A DNA stretch of 40,212 bases from Planctomycetota bacterium (GCA_002711105.1 PAIH01000023.1:86529-126740), one strand, 5' to 3'. Numbered from the stretch's first letter, positions 10,919-21,107 are shown. Notes: generated by a model not told the origin, from the sequence alone. Numbers and translations: made by a program.

Positions 10919-11885
10919 CAGGGTACTGATCACGGGTGGGGCAGGATTCATCGGTTCTCATCTAGCGGATCTGTTTCTTGAAAGAGATTGTGATGTCGTG
11001 GTGATGGATAATCTCCTTACGGGAGATATTCGAAACATTGAACACCTCTTTGGAAATCCTAGATTTCAGTTTATTCACCATGACGTGACCGATTTCATTC
11101 ACGTGACCGGGAAAATCGATGCGATCTTGCACTTTGCTTCTCCTGCGAGCCCCATCGATTACCAGGAGTACCCGATCCAAACCCTCAAGGTAGGCTCACT
11201 GGGTACCCACAAGGCTCTTGGCCTTGCCAAGGCCTGCGGAGCCAGATTCCTGCTGGCGAGTACCAGTGAGGTATATGGTGATCCATTGGTGCATCCTCAG
11301 CCGGAAACTTACTGGGGAAACGTCAACCCGATCGGAGTTCGGGGGGTCTATGATGAGGCGAAGCGATTTGCGGAAGCAATGACACTTGCCTACCATCGCG
11401 CTCACGGAGTTGACACTCGGATCGTCCGTATCTTCAATACCTATGGTCCTCGCATGAGGCTCGACGATGGACGAGCACTTCCCAATTTCATCTGTCAGGC
11501 GTTATCGGAGCAGTCGCTGACTGTTTTCGGGGATGGGAGTCAGACCCGTTCCTTCTGCCATGTCAGTGATCTGATCGATGGGATCTGGCGATTGCTTGAA
11601 TCCGATGTGGTGGAACCCGTGAACCTGGGTAATCCAGATGAGATTCCCATCATCGATTTTGCCAAAGAAGTCATCGCGATGACAAAATCGGACAGTGGCA
11701 TTTCATATCTACCTTTGCCAGAAGATGATCCGCAGGTTCGACAACCAGATATAACTCTGGCAAAGTCGCTGCTGGGTTGGAGTCCAGAGGTATCTCTAGC
11801 CGAAGGGTTGAGCAGCACAATTCCCTATTTCGAGCGAGCTCTTCGTTCCCGGGGAAGTGAATCGGTCACCTTCACTGAAAGTTGA
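10908..11885 (+). CDS. UDP-glucuronate decarboxylase (UDP-xylose synthase) type SDR epimerase
   Basis: [47 protein letters not shown]...HHDVTDF...[32 protein letters not shown]...[36 protein letters not shown]. Typical UXS sequence, directly after ugd. ORF opens at 10866; ATG 10908 overlaps the ugd end. Confidence 0.9.
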   Translation: MAISRVLITGGAGFIGSHLADLFLERDCDVVVMDNLLTGDIRNIEHLFGNPRFQFIHHDVTDFIHVTGKIDAILHFASPASPIDYQEYPIQTLKVGSLGTHKALGLAKACGARFLLASTSEVYGDPLVHPQPETYWGNVNPIGVRGVYDEAKRFAEAMTLAYHRAHGVDTRIVRIFNTYGPRMRLDDGRALPNFICQALSEQSLTVFGDGSQTRSFCHVSDLIDGIWRLLESDVVEPVNLGNPDEIPIIDFAKEVIAMTKSDSGISYLPLPEDDPQVRQPDITLAKSLLGWSPEVSLAEGLSSTIPYFERALRSRGSESVTFTES

Positions 11886-11901
11886 TCGAGGAGGTCTTTC
11901 G

Positions 11902-12747
11902 GTGCCGAAACTCGAACGAATCCTCATCGTGGCAGAAGCCTCATCCGAGGAGATCGATCACTTTGTTTCAGCTCTGTACTCCTGTTTGCAGAGTGCTGGA
12001 GTGGATTCAATTTGCTGGTCGCCCAAAGAACGTGATCTGCCCAACATCGAGCAGGATCTGATCATCGTCATAGGGGGAGATGGCTCCCTGATGTCTTTGC
12101 TCAGAGTTCTCGGTCATCCTCCAGTTCCGATTTACGGAGTCAATTTCGGTCGTGTGGGATTCCTGATGAATCCGCGTCAGGAACCAGAGGCCCTGGTCGA
12201 CACCCTCCTGGGTGGAGCTTTTGTCGAGCAACAACTGCCGGTTCTTTCAGCCAGCTGGACTATTTCCGGCGGGGAGAGTGGCAATGCGGCGGGTATCAAT
12301 GACGTGGTGTTGGAAAGAGATTCAGGCCAAACAGTTCATCTGGGGCTCTACATCGACGATGTACTACTGAATGCCTATTCCGGAGACGGTCTGGTCATCT
12401 CGACTCCGGCTGGATCCACGGCCTATTCTCTTGCTGCCGGAGGACCGGTGGTGCATCCCGATGTCGATGGAATTGTTGTGACGCCACTCAATGCCCATCG
12501 ACCTGTCCAGTTCCACTCGTTGCAATTCCCCTTGATCGTTCCACTGGGAGCAAAAATCAGGGTTGTTGGAGAAGGGTGTGATAAGAGGCCGATTCGTGTA
12601 GTCGTAGATGGTGAGTCCTTTTCCGGTATTGAGGAACTGTCGGTGTCTGCCAGAGGTGATTCAGTGCACCTGTTGAGGCCACAGGGTTATCAGTACATCC
12701 AGCGAATCGTGTCCCGGATCATCGGTAACGGCGAAGACGCGAACTGA
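11902..12747 (+). CDS. nadK: NAD kinase
   Basis: IVIGGDGSLMSLLRVL, GVNFGRVGFLMN, INDVVLERDSG, GDGLVISTPAGSTAYSLAAGGPVVHPDV. GTG at 11902 preceded by GAGGAGG; the ORF call opens at an upstream GTG (11857). Confidence 0.92.
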   Translation: MPKLERILIVAEASSEEIDHFVSALYSCLQSAGVDSICWSPKERDLPNIEQDLIIVIGGDGSLMSLLRVLGHPPVPIYGVNFGRVGFLMNPRQEPEALVDTLLGGAFVEQQLPVLSASWTISGGESGNAAGINDVVLERDSGQTVHLGLYIDDVLLNAYSGDGLVISTPAGSTAYSLAAGGPVVHPDVDGIVVTPLNAHRPVQFHSLQFPLIVPLGAKIRVVGEGCDKRPIRVVVDGESFSGIEELSVSARGDSVHLLRPQGYQYIQRIVSRIIGNGEDAN

Positions 12748-12822
12748 AGCCCTTTAGCGCCAAGATTGCTTTACAGGGTGGGACTCGCTCGATCGTCTTC
12801 CGTCGCCTACCATCTAGATGTC

Positions 12823-14355
12823 ATGTCGAACCCCGATAACCAACTTCTGAGTCTGTTGAGAGCGGCTTTTTCCAAGGTCGATCAAAAAGGCTCAAGGCTG
12901 AAGGCATTACCTTCTCTGCTGGCTTGGTTTCAGCAGAGGAGCGGGGGGCAGCGAGCGTTTTTGATCAGCACCAGGGAGGATGGGAGCTACCGAGTCTGGT
13001 GTTCTCGAGATGGTGATGGGCGAAAGATTCGCAAGGCAGCCGATTCCATTTCGCATCATGCATTTCAGCTGGGTTGTCAGAAGAAAGAGCAGACTCTCTT
13101 TTCGGATGTCCATCTCGATCGTCGATTCAGAGCTCCCTCTGAGACGAAGGGAGTTACCCGTTCCCGTTGGATATTAGTGATTCCGATCTCTGTACAAGGA
13201 GAGCAGACCGCTCTGTATCTCGATTCAAAATTCGGCTCCTTTGATTCGGATGTGGTTAAAGATCAAGATGTGGATCTTGTGCGCTCCTTCATCGAGTTGA
13301 TTGTTGATTTTGAGTTGAGTCGGGAGCGGCTACCTGTTGTTGAGGTACCCTCGTCCACTCCTCAGGACACCCGCGAGAAACCTCTTCCAGTCGTCGAGAC
13401 TCCCCCGGAGCGTGTCGAGAGTAGCCTCGGTGATTTCATTACCCACTCCTCAACCCTCACCCAGACCATCGGGGAACTGAAAAAGATTTCTCAGACGAAA
13501 ATCCCGGTGCTTATCGAGGGGGAAAGCGGGACCGGCAAGGAACTGCTCGCGAAAGCCATACATGAGCACAGTGGATGCGATGGGCCGATGGTAGTCCTGC
13601 ACTGTGGTTCGATTACCGAATCTCTCATCGAGGTCGAGCTTTTCGGAAATGAAAAAGGCGCCTTTACCGATGCGGATACCGAGAAGCCTGGTCTGATCGA
13701 AACTGCGGATGGAGGTACGCTTTTGCTCGATGCGATCGACGAGAGTTCTATTGCTCTCCAGGTATCGCTGTTACGTTTTCTGGAATCCGGAAAGTATCGA
13801 AGGGTGGCGGGGGAAGATGAGAGAACCGCGAATGTGCGAATAATTGCTTGTTCCTCGACGAGCGACAAAACCACCGGTATTCGAGATGATTTGCATTACC
13901 GACTCGCCGGGTTTCGAGCATGGCTTCCACCTTTGCGAGAGAGGCCCGGAGATGCGTTGTTGATCATCGAGAAAGAGCTCTCGGCAGCGGAACAAGAGTC
14001 GCCGGTACTGGAACCGGAGGCACAAGCACTCATCCTTGCACATACGTGGCCAGGAAACGGTTGGGAAGCTGTCCATCTTACCAAGCGGATTCTCGCCTTG
14101 GGCTGTCAGAGGATCGACGGTACGTTGCTTCTGGAAGTGCTGGGCAACCAGGGCGGGGGCGATGTCGCCACTGATCCCGGAGTTCGTGAAGTACTCGGAT
14201 TTGCCGAGCGAGAGGTGATTCTTCGAGCTCTTGAGGGAGCTGAGGGGAATAAAACCATCGCTTGCAAAACCCTCGGAATTTCCAGACGCACCCTCTATAG
14301 AAGGATGCGAAAGCACGGAATCCCACTCAAGGGATCACCTCGGGTTGATTCCTGA
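12823..14355 (+). CDS. Divergent sigma54-activator-like protein (GAF-like, degenerate AAA+, Fis HTH)
   Basis: Walker A GESGTGKELLAKAIHEHSG; GAFTDA in place of GAFTGA; GGTLLLDAIDESS in place of GGTLxLDEIxxxS; IRDDLHYRLAGFRAWLPPLRERPGD; HTH EGNKTIACKTLGISRRTLYRRMRKHGI. ORF opens at 12766; MSNPDN at 12823 is likely. Confidence 0.82.
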   Translation: MSNPDNQLLSLLRAAFSKVDQKGSRLKALPSLLAWFQQRSGGQRAFLISTREDGSYRVWCSRDGDGRKIRKAADSISHHAFQLGCQKKEQTLFSDVHLDRRFRAPSETKGVTRSRWILVIPISVQGEQTALYLDSKFGSFDSDVVKDQDVDLVRSFIELIVDFELSRERLPVVEVPSSTPQDTREKPLPVVETPPERVESSLGDFITHSSTLTQTIGELKKISQTKIPVLIEGESGTGKELLAKAIHEHSGCDGPMVVLHCGSITESLIEVELFGNEKGAFTDADTEKPGLIETADGGTLLLDAIDESSIALQVSLLRFLESGKYRRVAGEDERTANVRIIACSSTSDKTTGIRDDLHYRLAGFRAWLPPLRERPGDALLIIEKELSAAEQESPVLEPEAQALILAHTWPGNGWEAVHLTKRILALGCQRIDGTLLLEVLGNQGGGDVATDPGVREVLGFAEREVILRALEGAEGNKTIACKTLGISRRTLYRRMRKHGIPLKGSPRVDS

Positions 14356-14358
14356 AAT

Positions 14359-14526
14359 CTACTTCTGCGGTGGGAGGGGACTTTGCAGTTCCTCCTCAGG
14401 ATCCAGGAATGACTCACCGAACTGATCCTCGAATCCGAGTTGACGCCACACCAGATAATCAAGGATTTCTCCAGGGTCTGGAGGTGGCCCACTGGACTTC
14501 CGACAATGACCATTTGTTTGACTCAT
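14359..14526 (-). CDS. Small conserved-looking hypothetical protein (about 55 aa)
   Basis: MSQTNGHCRKSSGPPPDPGEILDYLVWRQLGFEDQFGESFLDPEEELQSPLPPQK: protein-like composition, occupies an intergenic gap, no overlap with other genes. Confidence 0.4.
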   Translation of the reverse strand: MSQTNGHCRKSSGPPPDPGEILDYLVWRQLGFEDQFGESFLDPEEELQSPLPPQK

Positions 14527-14632
14527 ATTGCTAACCGGGGCCGGAACAAAACCCCTAATTCCCATCGCCCTCTTATCCGGGAATGTATCCATCTCGGACC
14601 GTTAATATTGGATTTATTTTCAGGTGTATCAG

Positions 14633-15634
14633 TTAGTCAGAAATGAGTTGCCTCAGTTCGGAGCAGATACGTTCGCTGGACGGAATTCGATCTGCTTCGA
14701 GGCTTTTATGGAAGGGTGCTGGACTGTCAGGATAGGCTATGCGTCGTACCGGAGCGTCCAGGTCCCAGATGTTGTCGTCGCAGAGCCGTGCGGCGAGTTC
14801 GGCTCCGAATCCTCCTGTAATTGTGGCCTCATGAATGATGGCAACATGTTGAGTTTGCCGCACCGATTCGATGATGGGTTGAAGGTCCAGCGGGGATAGG
14901 ACCGGAAGATCGATGACTTCAACCTCGATACCCTCTCCGGAGAGGGTCTGTGCGGCTTCCAGCGCTTTGTGTGTCATCCAGCCCCAGGAGATCGTGGTGA
15001 TAGAACTCCCTCTTCTCACTACTCGTGCCTCGCCCTGGATGTGGTTCGAAATCGGCGCCTCGGACAGAGGAGATTGTTCCCGTCGGTAGAGAAACTTGTG
15101 TTCGAAGTAGAGGACCGGATTGGGGTCGCGAATCGCTGATCGAAGAAGTCTGTAGGCATCACCGGAAAAAGCCGGTGAGACCACTTTCAAGCCAGGAGTG
15201 TGAATGAACCAGCTCTCAATATTCTGGGAGTGAAATGCACCAGCTCCCACTCCGCCCCCGCTTGGAAGTCGAATTACAACCGGTACCGCTCTTTCAGTTC
15301 TCCAGAACATCTTTGCGGCCACGTTCACCAGCTGGTTGAAGCCACAGGAAATAAAATCTGCGAACTGCATTTCAATAACGGGGCGCATGCCGAGCATCGC
15401 TGCTCCTGTGGCGATTCCGATGGTTCCACTTTCTGCAATGGGAGTATTACGGACTCGTTGGTCACCGAATTCATCGAGGAATCCACGTGTGATTTTGAAG
15501 GCCCCACCATGATCAGCGATATCCTGCCCCATCAATACAACTGTTTCATCGGCTCGCATTTCGTCCTGAAGAGCCTGGCTGATGGCGTCGATGTATAAAG
15601 TGTTTTGTTCTTGGGTCGGAACTTCATTCGGCAT
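14633..15634 (-). CDS. 2-oxoacid (pyruvate / branched-chain) dehydrogenase E1 component, beta subunit
   Basis: LYIDAISQALQDEMRADETVVLMGQDIADHGGAFKITRGF...VRNTPIAESGTIGIATGAAMLGMRPVIEMQFADFISCGFNQLVN...RLPSGGGVGAGAFHSQNIESWFIHTPGLKVVSP. Confidence 0.93.
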   Translation of the reverse strand: MPNEVPTQEQNTLYIDAISQALQDEMRADETVVLMGQDIADHGGAFKITRGFLDEFGDQRVRNTPIAESGTIGIATGAAMLGMRPVIEMQFADFISCGFNQLVNVAAKMFWRTERAVPVVIRLPSGGGVGAGAFHSQNIESWFIHTPGLKVVSPAFSGDAYRLLRSAIRDPNPVLYFEHKFLYRREQSPLSEAPISNHIQGEARVVRRGSSITTISWGWMTHKALEAAQTLSGEGIEVEVIDLPVLSPLDLQPIIESVRQTQHVAIIHEATITGGFGAELAARLCDDNIWDLDAPVRRIAYPDSPAPFHKSLEADRIPSSERICSELRQLISD

Positions 15635-16751
15635 AAATGCTCCTGTGTTTTCCGACTTCTGGTTCAGGCAACGACATCGCTTCATCGACGTACTTCACGA
15701 TCAGAGCAGCACACCGTTCTCTGATTTCTTCGATCCAGGCGTGCGAAGCGATGCCCTTATCGGTAAGTTCTTTCTCCAGCAAATCCAGTGGATCATTTTC
15801 GTGATACTGTTCCAGTTCTTCGGCGGGAACCTGGGTGAGTGAATCATCCCCTTCCGAATGACCTCGTTGACGACCCAGCATCGCTTCGATGAGGGTTGGC
15901 CCTTCACCAGCACGTGCTCTGGCAACTGCGGTTTCCATCACCTGTAGGACGGCTTTCGGATTGTTGCCATCCACCTGCACGCCGGGGATCCCGTATCCGA
16001 TGGCCCGATCTACCAGTCGATCGCAGGCATATTGCTGAGAGGTGGGTGTGGAGAATGCCCATTGATTGTTTTCGATGACGAGGATGAAGGGGAGCCGCCA
16101 CACTGAGGCTATGTTGAGTCCTTCGTGGAAATCTCCAGTTGAGGTGGCACCCTCTCCGATGAAGTTAATGGCGACACGATCTTTTCCTGCTTGTTGAAAC
16201 GCGAGGGCGACCCCCGCAGCAACTGGAATCATCGATCCCAGATGACTGATCATGCCGATATGTATCAATCCATGTTCTTCCTCGAAATGGTTGTAGTGAT
16301 ATGAACGTTCGTGTCCTGCAGAAAAACCTGCTTGTCGGCCAAACATCTGGCATGTCAGGCGAAGAAGTCGTTGCTGAGAATCACCGGGCAATGGGCTTCG
16401 ACTGCGTTTTCCTGCTGGCAAGGCTCCCGGAAGGATCTGATCTATATCGAGATAGTGCCTGAGAATCGCTCCGGAATCCCTGTGAAGGGTCAGTAATGCA
16501 TCGCCTGCTTCTATTGCCGAAGCACATGCGACTGTAGTGGCCTCGTTACCGACCGACGAGTACCACTTCGAGAGGGCTCCGGTTCGAAACAACTTTTCGA
16601 AACGAAGATCCCATTCGCGGGCCAACCTCATGTAGAGGTGCATCTCTTGAAGCGTACGATCCGGCGTTTCCGTGACGGTGGGACACGAATCGGCAGCACT
16701 GTAAGTGTCTTCTGCCGGAGATAGTGGAGTTCTGGCCCGCGGGTCGATCAT
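15624..16751 (-). CDS. 2-oxoacid dehydrogenase E1 component, alpha subunit
   Basis: TPP-binding features: GNEATTVACASAIEAGDALLTLHRDSGAILRH, FIGEGATSTGDFHEGLNIASVWRLPFILVIENNQWAFSTPT, QRGHSEGDDS. 3' end overlaps the beta start by 11 nt. Confidence 0.92.
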   Translation of the reverse strand: MIDPRARTPLSPAEDTYSAADSCPTVTETPDRTLQEMHLYMRLAREWDLRFEKLFRTGALSKWYSSVGNEATTVACASAIEAGDALLTLHRDSGAILRHYLDIDQILPGALPAGKRSRSPLPGDSQQRLLRLTCQMFGRQAGFSAGHERSYHYNHFEEEHGLIHIGMISHLGSMIPVAAGVALAFQQAGKDRVAINFIGEGATSTGDFHEGLNIASVWRLPFILVIENNQWAFSTPTSQQYACDRLVDRAIGYGIPGVQVDGNNPKAVLQVMETAVARARAGEGPTLIEAMLGRQRGHSEGDDSLTQVPAEELEQYHENDPLDLLEKELTDKGIASHAWIEEIRERCAALIVKYVDEAMSLPEPEVGKHRSIYAE

Positions 16752-16845
16752 GGACGGATATTATCAGCGACTCTTTCTTTGGGCTACACCGACTCACGGC
16801 TGGGCCCCAGCTTTCACCGAGGTCAGATTTGTAACGGCGTTTGTG

Positions 16846-17535
16846 TTAGTCCTTTGCGGTGATTTTTGGCGATGGAGACGAATTCTTTGAAGTGGCTCCG
16901 ATGATCACTTTACCGTGTCGGAAAGGTGCCAGTTGCTCAGGATTTTCCTGTTGGGCCTGCTCCCAGAGCTGCTGGAAATCCCCCCTTTCGCTACGCCAAC
17001 GTTTTTGATTTTGATGGTCGTGGTGAATCTCGAAGGTAACGATGAATAGCTCTTTGGAGAGCTGGACGTCGGGTCTATCCGTGGAGTGCGAACTCCAGGG
17101 GAGGATCACTTTCTGGTTGTGGAGGATGCCACCGATCAGCTCATCAATATTGATGTCACCTGGCAACAGGAAAGCACCTAGTTTTCCACGGGTCGTGCGA
17201 TAAAGAACTGGGGTTTCATCTTCGAGCTGGATCTTCTGGAGGCGCAGGGCATCCGTTTCTCCGTCGAGAAGTAGCGGGGTAATTGCGTTTCCTGTCCAGA
17301 TGGCGGTTCCGACGATCAGTGAGCATCGTTGCTGGTTATCATCCTTGGCAGGTAAAGAAGCGATGAGCAATAACGGTGGATTTTCGAGCAAACCGGTATC
17401 GATCTCCAGCACCAATCCTGACCAGGGACTCTGGCTGCCGAAATCGAGAGGTCCGGTAGGCCAGTTCCACAAGATGATTGCCGCCAGCAAAATCATCGGT
17501 AGTGCGGTTCTCCAGAAGTTCAACCGTAGGTCCAT
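16846..17535 (-). CDS. Hypothetical single-TM / secreted protein
   Basis: MDLRLNFWRTALPMILLAAIILWNWPTGPLDFGSQ...; N-terminal hydrophobic segment, otherwise soluble; no family recognised. Confidence 0.6.
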   Translation of the reverse strand: MDLRLNFWRTALPMILLAAIILWNWPTGPLDFGSQSPWSGLVLEIDTGLLENPPLLLIASLPAKDDNQQRCSLIVGTAIWTGNAITPLLLDGETDALRLQKIQLEDETPVLYRTTRGKLGAFLLPGDINIDELIGGILHNQKVILPWSSHSTDRPDVQLSKELFIVTFEIHHDHQNQKRWRSERGDFQQLWEQAQQENPEQLAPFRHGKVIIGATSKNSSPSPKITAKD

Positions 17536-17638
17536 TCCCGCAATATAGGTAAAGTTTCCAGTACTGATGGTTGCCAATATCCATCATCAAAGATGGATGC
17601 GCCATTCCAATCGGCGGCTCTTGCCAGAAGAAAGCGAC

Positions 17639-19567
17639 TCAGGGGCAGGGATAGTCGTAGCAACGTAATAAATCTGGAGTCGGATCGGCGCCGCAATCTG
17701 GATAGGGGGGCGGTGGTGGCGAACCACCGAGGAAGAAAGCGTTCAATACGTAAATGACATCGGAGATGTTGATGCTACCGTCATCGTTTCCGTCCGCGGC
17801 GATGGGACAGTAGCCGACTTCATCCCCCAAGAAGAGCCAACTGAGAATGGTTACGGGATCGGAAACAGTCAGCATGCCATCCGTATTGGCATCGCCACGG
17901 ATGAATGGTTCGAGCCCGATTTCCAGAGAGACTTCATCCAGCAACACTGGTGGTCCTTTGTCCTGCTGGAGCCACTGCTCGTAGAGGATGTCGCCTGCGT
18001 CATTGGTAATATTTTCGTCCTTCAGAAACTCGATATATTCCTTCGTGGCGGTTTGATACCACACTTTGACGGCCAGCAGAAAGGCGCCGTCAGGGATGTC
18101 GTAATACGTGTCGTGCCAGTGTTGACCATCTTCATAGACGATCCCGACCGGTTCGGCTTGAACCGATTCAAAACCTGCGTTGGTGAATCCACGTGGTGGA
18201 ATTCGATTGTCCTTGAAAATCTTGTTGTTGAGTACGAAGTGGAAGGACGGTCCTTCGGGAAGTCCGGACAGGACGGAGGTTAGCCCGTCGATACCATGTT
18301 TTGCCTCGAAGACGGTGGTGGTGGAGGATTCGAGTTCAGCAGTCTCGAAATTATAGGAGCCGTGATGGGCGAGGGTTCGCCCGAAGGCACTCTGGAAGTG
18401 AACCTCTATCCAAATTCTGCGACCCTCCGGATAACCGGTGGGGAGCTTGTGTCCACTCTGATTGATGACCCTCACCCTGAGCTGGTCATTCTCGATAGAG
18501 ACTTCTAGATCACTGGCAGCCTGTAGCATCGAGGTATTGAGAGACTTGGCCAGGTTAATCAGTGCCGGATCCATGTATGCAGGTGTATCCCAAAGCAGAT
18601 AACTGGTATCGAGAGCATGAATCGCATCGAGTACCCAGGTTTGAGCACCAGAGAAGTAGTGTATCGCCAGGTCGTTTCGAACTGGTCCTCCCAGGTTGCA
18701 GCCAATTCCCGAGGTACTGGGCATGTGGCAATCCTGGCAAGTGCTTACGTTCGGATTGTTCCCTCCGAAACGGCCTCCCATGTTGACGGGTCCCTGTCCG
18801 AAATCGCTTTGACTCCACTCACCGTAGGTCCTCTCCATTGGAAACTCATCGGCGGGATCGTGAGTGGGATGAGGCGAATCGAGGCCCAGGAGCACGTATG
18901 ACTCTCCTTGACGGACGTAGGCCGGGTTTGAAACGTCGTGGCAAGTTCTACACAGTTCAGAACTGTGATGAAATGGCGACTGCAAGGCGGGATGCCACGG
19001 GAAATTTGAACCGAGATTGTAGGGACCTCTGCGGCGATCAATCGGATCGATGACATATTGTCCGGTGTGCGGGGGATCGGGGATTTCAGCGAGGGCGTTG
19101 AGGATGTCGACGTCTGCTGTCGGACTCTGTCCCGGGACGTATTGAGGGTCGACCATTCGATGACATAGATTGCAGGTCACTCCGTCGAAATCGTTGACGC
19201 CACTGACGTTGGATCCATCGGTAGGGGTACTGTTTCCTGCCAACCAGGCTCCGGGGGTGTGGCATCGAAGGCACAGATCTCCAGAAGCTCCCGCGTCTTG
19301 TTCTGCGATCGCCAGGCAAGCATGGAAGAGCGGATCTCTACCGGCCTGGGCCATGATGCTGGTTTTCCACCGGTCGACCGGGGCGTTGCTGAAAGACGAG
19401 TGACACAGGTTGCAGGCACTCCCGGCGATAATTGGCTCGAGGATGGTGTTCGGTTGAGTTCCCGGTTGTGCCCAGTCCGCAAGCGTGGTCGGAATCGGTA
19501 AGCCCTGACCAAAAAGTGAGGCACAGGTTGCGAGGGGAATCAAAAGTACGATCAGCCGTTGGATCAT
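17639..19567 (-). CDS. Secreted multiheme (5x CxxCH) cytochrome-like protein with C-terminal dockerin-like repeats
   Basis: Signal peptide MIQRLIVLLIPLATCASLFGQG; CNLCH, CLRCH, CNLCH, CRTCH, CQDCH; C-terminal GDANTDGMLTVSDPVTILSWLFLGDE...ADGNDDGSINISDVIYVLNAFFLGGSPPPPPYPDCGADPT. Confidence 0.85.
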   Translation of the reverse strand: MIQRLIVLLIPLATCASLFGQGLPIPTTLADWAQPGTQPNTILEPIIAGSACNLCHSSFSNAPVDRWKTSIMAQAGRDPLFHACLAIAEQDAGASGDLCLRCHTPGAWLAGNSTPTDGSNVSGVNDFDGVTCNLCHRMVDPQYVPGQSPTADVDILNALAEIPDPPHTGQYVIDPIDRRRGPYNLGSNFPWHPALQSPFHHSSELCRTCHDVSNPAYVRQGESYVLLGLDSPHPTHDPADEFPMERTYGEWSQSDFGQGPVNMGGRFGGNNPNVSTCQDCHMPSTSGIGCNLGGPVRNDLAIHYFSGAQTWVLDAIHALDTSYLLWDTPAYMDPALINLAKSLNTSMLQAASDLEVSIENDQLRVRVINQSGHKLPTGYPEGRRIWIEVHFQSAFGRTLAHHGSYNFETAELESSTTTVFEAKHGIDGLTSVLSGLPEGPSFHFVLNNKIFKDNRIPPRGFTNAGFESVQAEPVGIVYEDGQHWHDTYYDIPDGAFLLAVKVWYQTATKEYIEFLKDENITNDAGDILYEQWLQQDKGPPVLLDEVSLEIGLEPFIRGDANTDGMLTVSDPVTILSWLFLGDEVGYCPIAADGNDDGSINISDVIYVLNAFFLGGSPPPPPYPDCGADPTPDLLRCYDYPCP

Positions 19568-19665
19568 CCGATGCCCTCTCACGATAATTGGCTAGATTCC
19601 ACAGTAGTTTACCTCAGTGCTCAGATACAAGCACAAGAAACCTTACCGAGGGCCATCTGTGGCCC

Positions 19666-20703
19666 TCAAGCTGGTTCTGTAGGAAAGTTCCCCTGCAGAA
19701 ATTCCCGCATCTCCAGAGTGTCGAGAAGCGCTGCCTGGTTGCTGCGAAACTGAAATCTCTCGGTGACAGGAGTGCCGTCAGTTCGTGAACTGGTCGATGA
19801 GTATTCAGGAACTATTACCAGATATTCTTCAAATTCTCGAATCCGACAGGCTTCCTCACGAGCGGTCAGCGCTTCGTGTCGCTTTTCTCCCGGACGAGCA
19901 CCGATGATCTCGATAGTCGCATCCTGATTGATGGCTTTGACCAGAGTGTCGAGTCGGCAAGCTGGGAGTTTCGGGACAAAGATTTCTCCACCCCGACCGT
20001 CCACGATGGTGCGATGAACAATGGAGACCAAAGTTGTACCGTTGATCCAGAAGCGCGTCATTTCCGGATCGGTGACCGTCAATTTTCCTGATGACATCTG
20101 CTCTTCAAAAAGAGGTATGACACTGCCTCGACTGCCGACGAGATTCCCGTGCCGGACGATGTCGAAGCGAGGTCCAGAGGTGCCTGATTCGGCGTTAGCC
20201 CGGATGAGTAACTTCTCCATCACGAGTTTGGTGGCGCCATAGATGCAGGCAGGCTCAACGGCCTTATCGGTAGAGTGAGCGATGACCCGAGATACCCCTG
20301 CGTCGCGGGAGGCATCGATGAGGTTCATCGTCCCCTCGATGTTGGTACGTACCGCTTCCGTTGGATTGGCTTCTGCGATCGGGACGTGTTTCATGGCCGC
20401 GGTATGGAGGACCAGCGAGACTCCTTCAAGAGCATGACGAAGTCGACTCTGATCGCGGATATCTCCGACCATCGACTGCAGAGCCGGATGTTGAAATCTG
20501 GGATCCTGAATCAGATCGTGGTGTTTTTGTTCGTCGCGCGAGAAGGCGATCACCCGGGATGCTCCGGCTTCTTGCAGTAGCCACTGGATGAGCAGTTTTC
20601 CGGTCGTTCCCGTGCCTCCGGTGACCAGCACTGAGGCCCCTGCCAGAGCTTCTGGAAGGCGCCGAACTCCCGGTTCGTGACGAGGATCTGGAAACGGCTC
20701 CAT
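19666..20703 (-). CDS. Polysaccharide-biosynthesis nucleotide-sugar dehydratase (CapD/PseB/FlaA1-like)
   Basis: SVLVTGGTGTTGKLLIQWLL, VLHTAAMKHVPIAEANPTEAVRTNIEGTMNLIDASRDAGVSRVIAHSTDKAVEPACIYGATKLVMEKL, RHGNLVGSRGSVIPLF. Confidence 0.87.
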   Translation of the reverse strand: MEPFPDPRHEPGVRRLPEALAGASVLVTGGTGTTGKLLIQWLLQEAGASRVIAFSRDEQKHHDLIQDPRFQHPALQSMVGDIRDQSRLRHALEGVSLVLHTAAMKHVPIAEANPTEAVRTNIEGTMNLIDASRDAGVSRVIAHSTDKAVEPACIYGATKLVMEKLLIRANAESGTSGPRFDIVRHGNLVGSRGSVIPLFEEQMSSGKLTVTDPEMTRFWINGTTLVSIVHRTIVDGRGGEIFVPKLPACRLDTLVKAINQDATIEIIGARPGEKRHEALTAREEACRIREFEEYLVIVPEYSSTSSRTDGTPVTERFQFRSNQAALLDTLEMREFLQGNFPTEPA

Positions 20704-20921
20704 CGTAGTTGGGCTCCCTGGCGGTTGATCGGGGTCGTATTCCCCCTCGGTGTACCCTCGTCCCCGCTCGTCAGCAACCGCCCCGATTCGGTACGAAATC
20801 GAGGAATGGGGCCGAGAAGTGGCCCGGGGATGCCGTTTTCCTTGACGATGGAAGGGGGGGATGGTTCGATGCTGGGCTCTACCGCAGTAACGGTGGAGCC
20901 AGATATCTTTCCGGAAGCGAG

Positions 20922-21107
20922 ATGGTCGTGGCCAAGGGCAAGATGAATCGTGAGTACGTGTGGCTTCAGTGTACCGAGACCGGGGATCTCAATTACAGGA
21001 CCCAGGTTAACGTCAAGGGTGGACTTCCCGAGAAGCTCAAAGTAGGTCTAAAGAAGTATTCCCCTCGACTGCGCAAGCACACTCTTCACAAGATCAAGCG
21101 CAAGTAG
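20922..21107 (+). CDS. rpmG: 50S ribosomal protein L33
   Basis: [61 protein letters not shown]; matches L33 organisation, in frame within the longer ORF 20709-21107. Confidence 0.85.
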   Translation: MVVAKGKMNREYVWLQCTETGDLNYRTQVNVKGGLPEKLKVGLKKYSPRLRKHTLHKIKRK

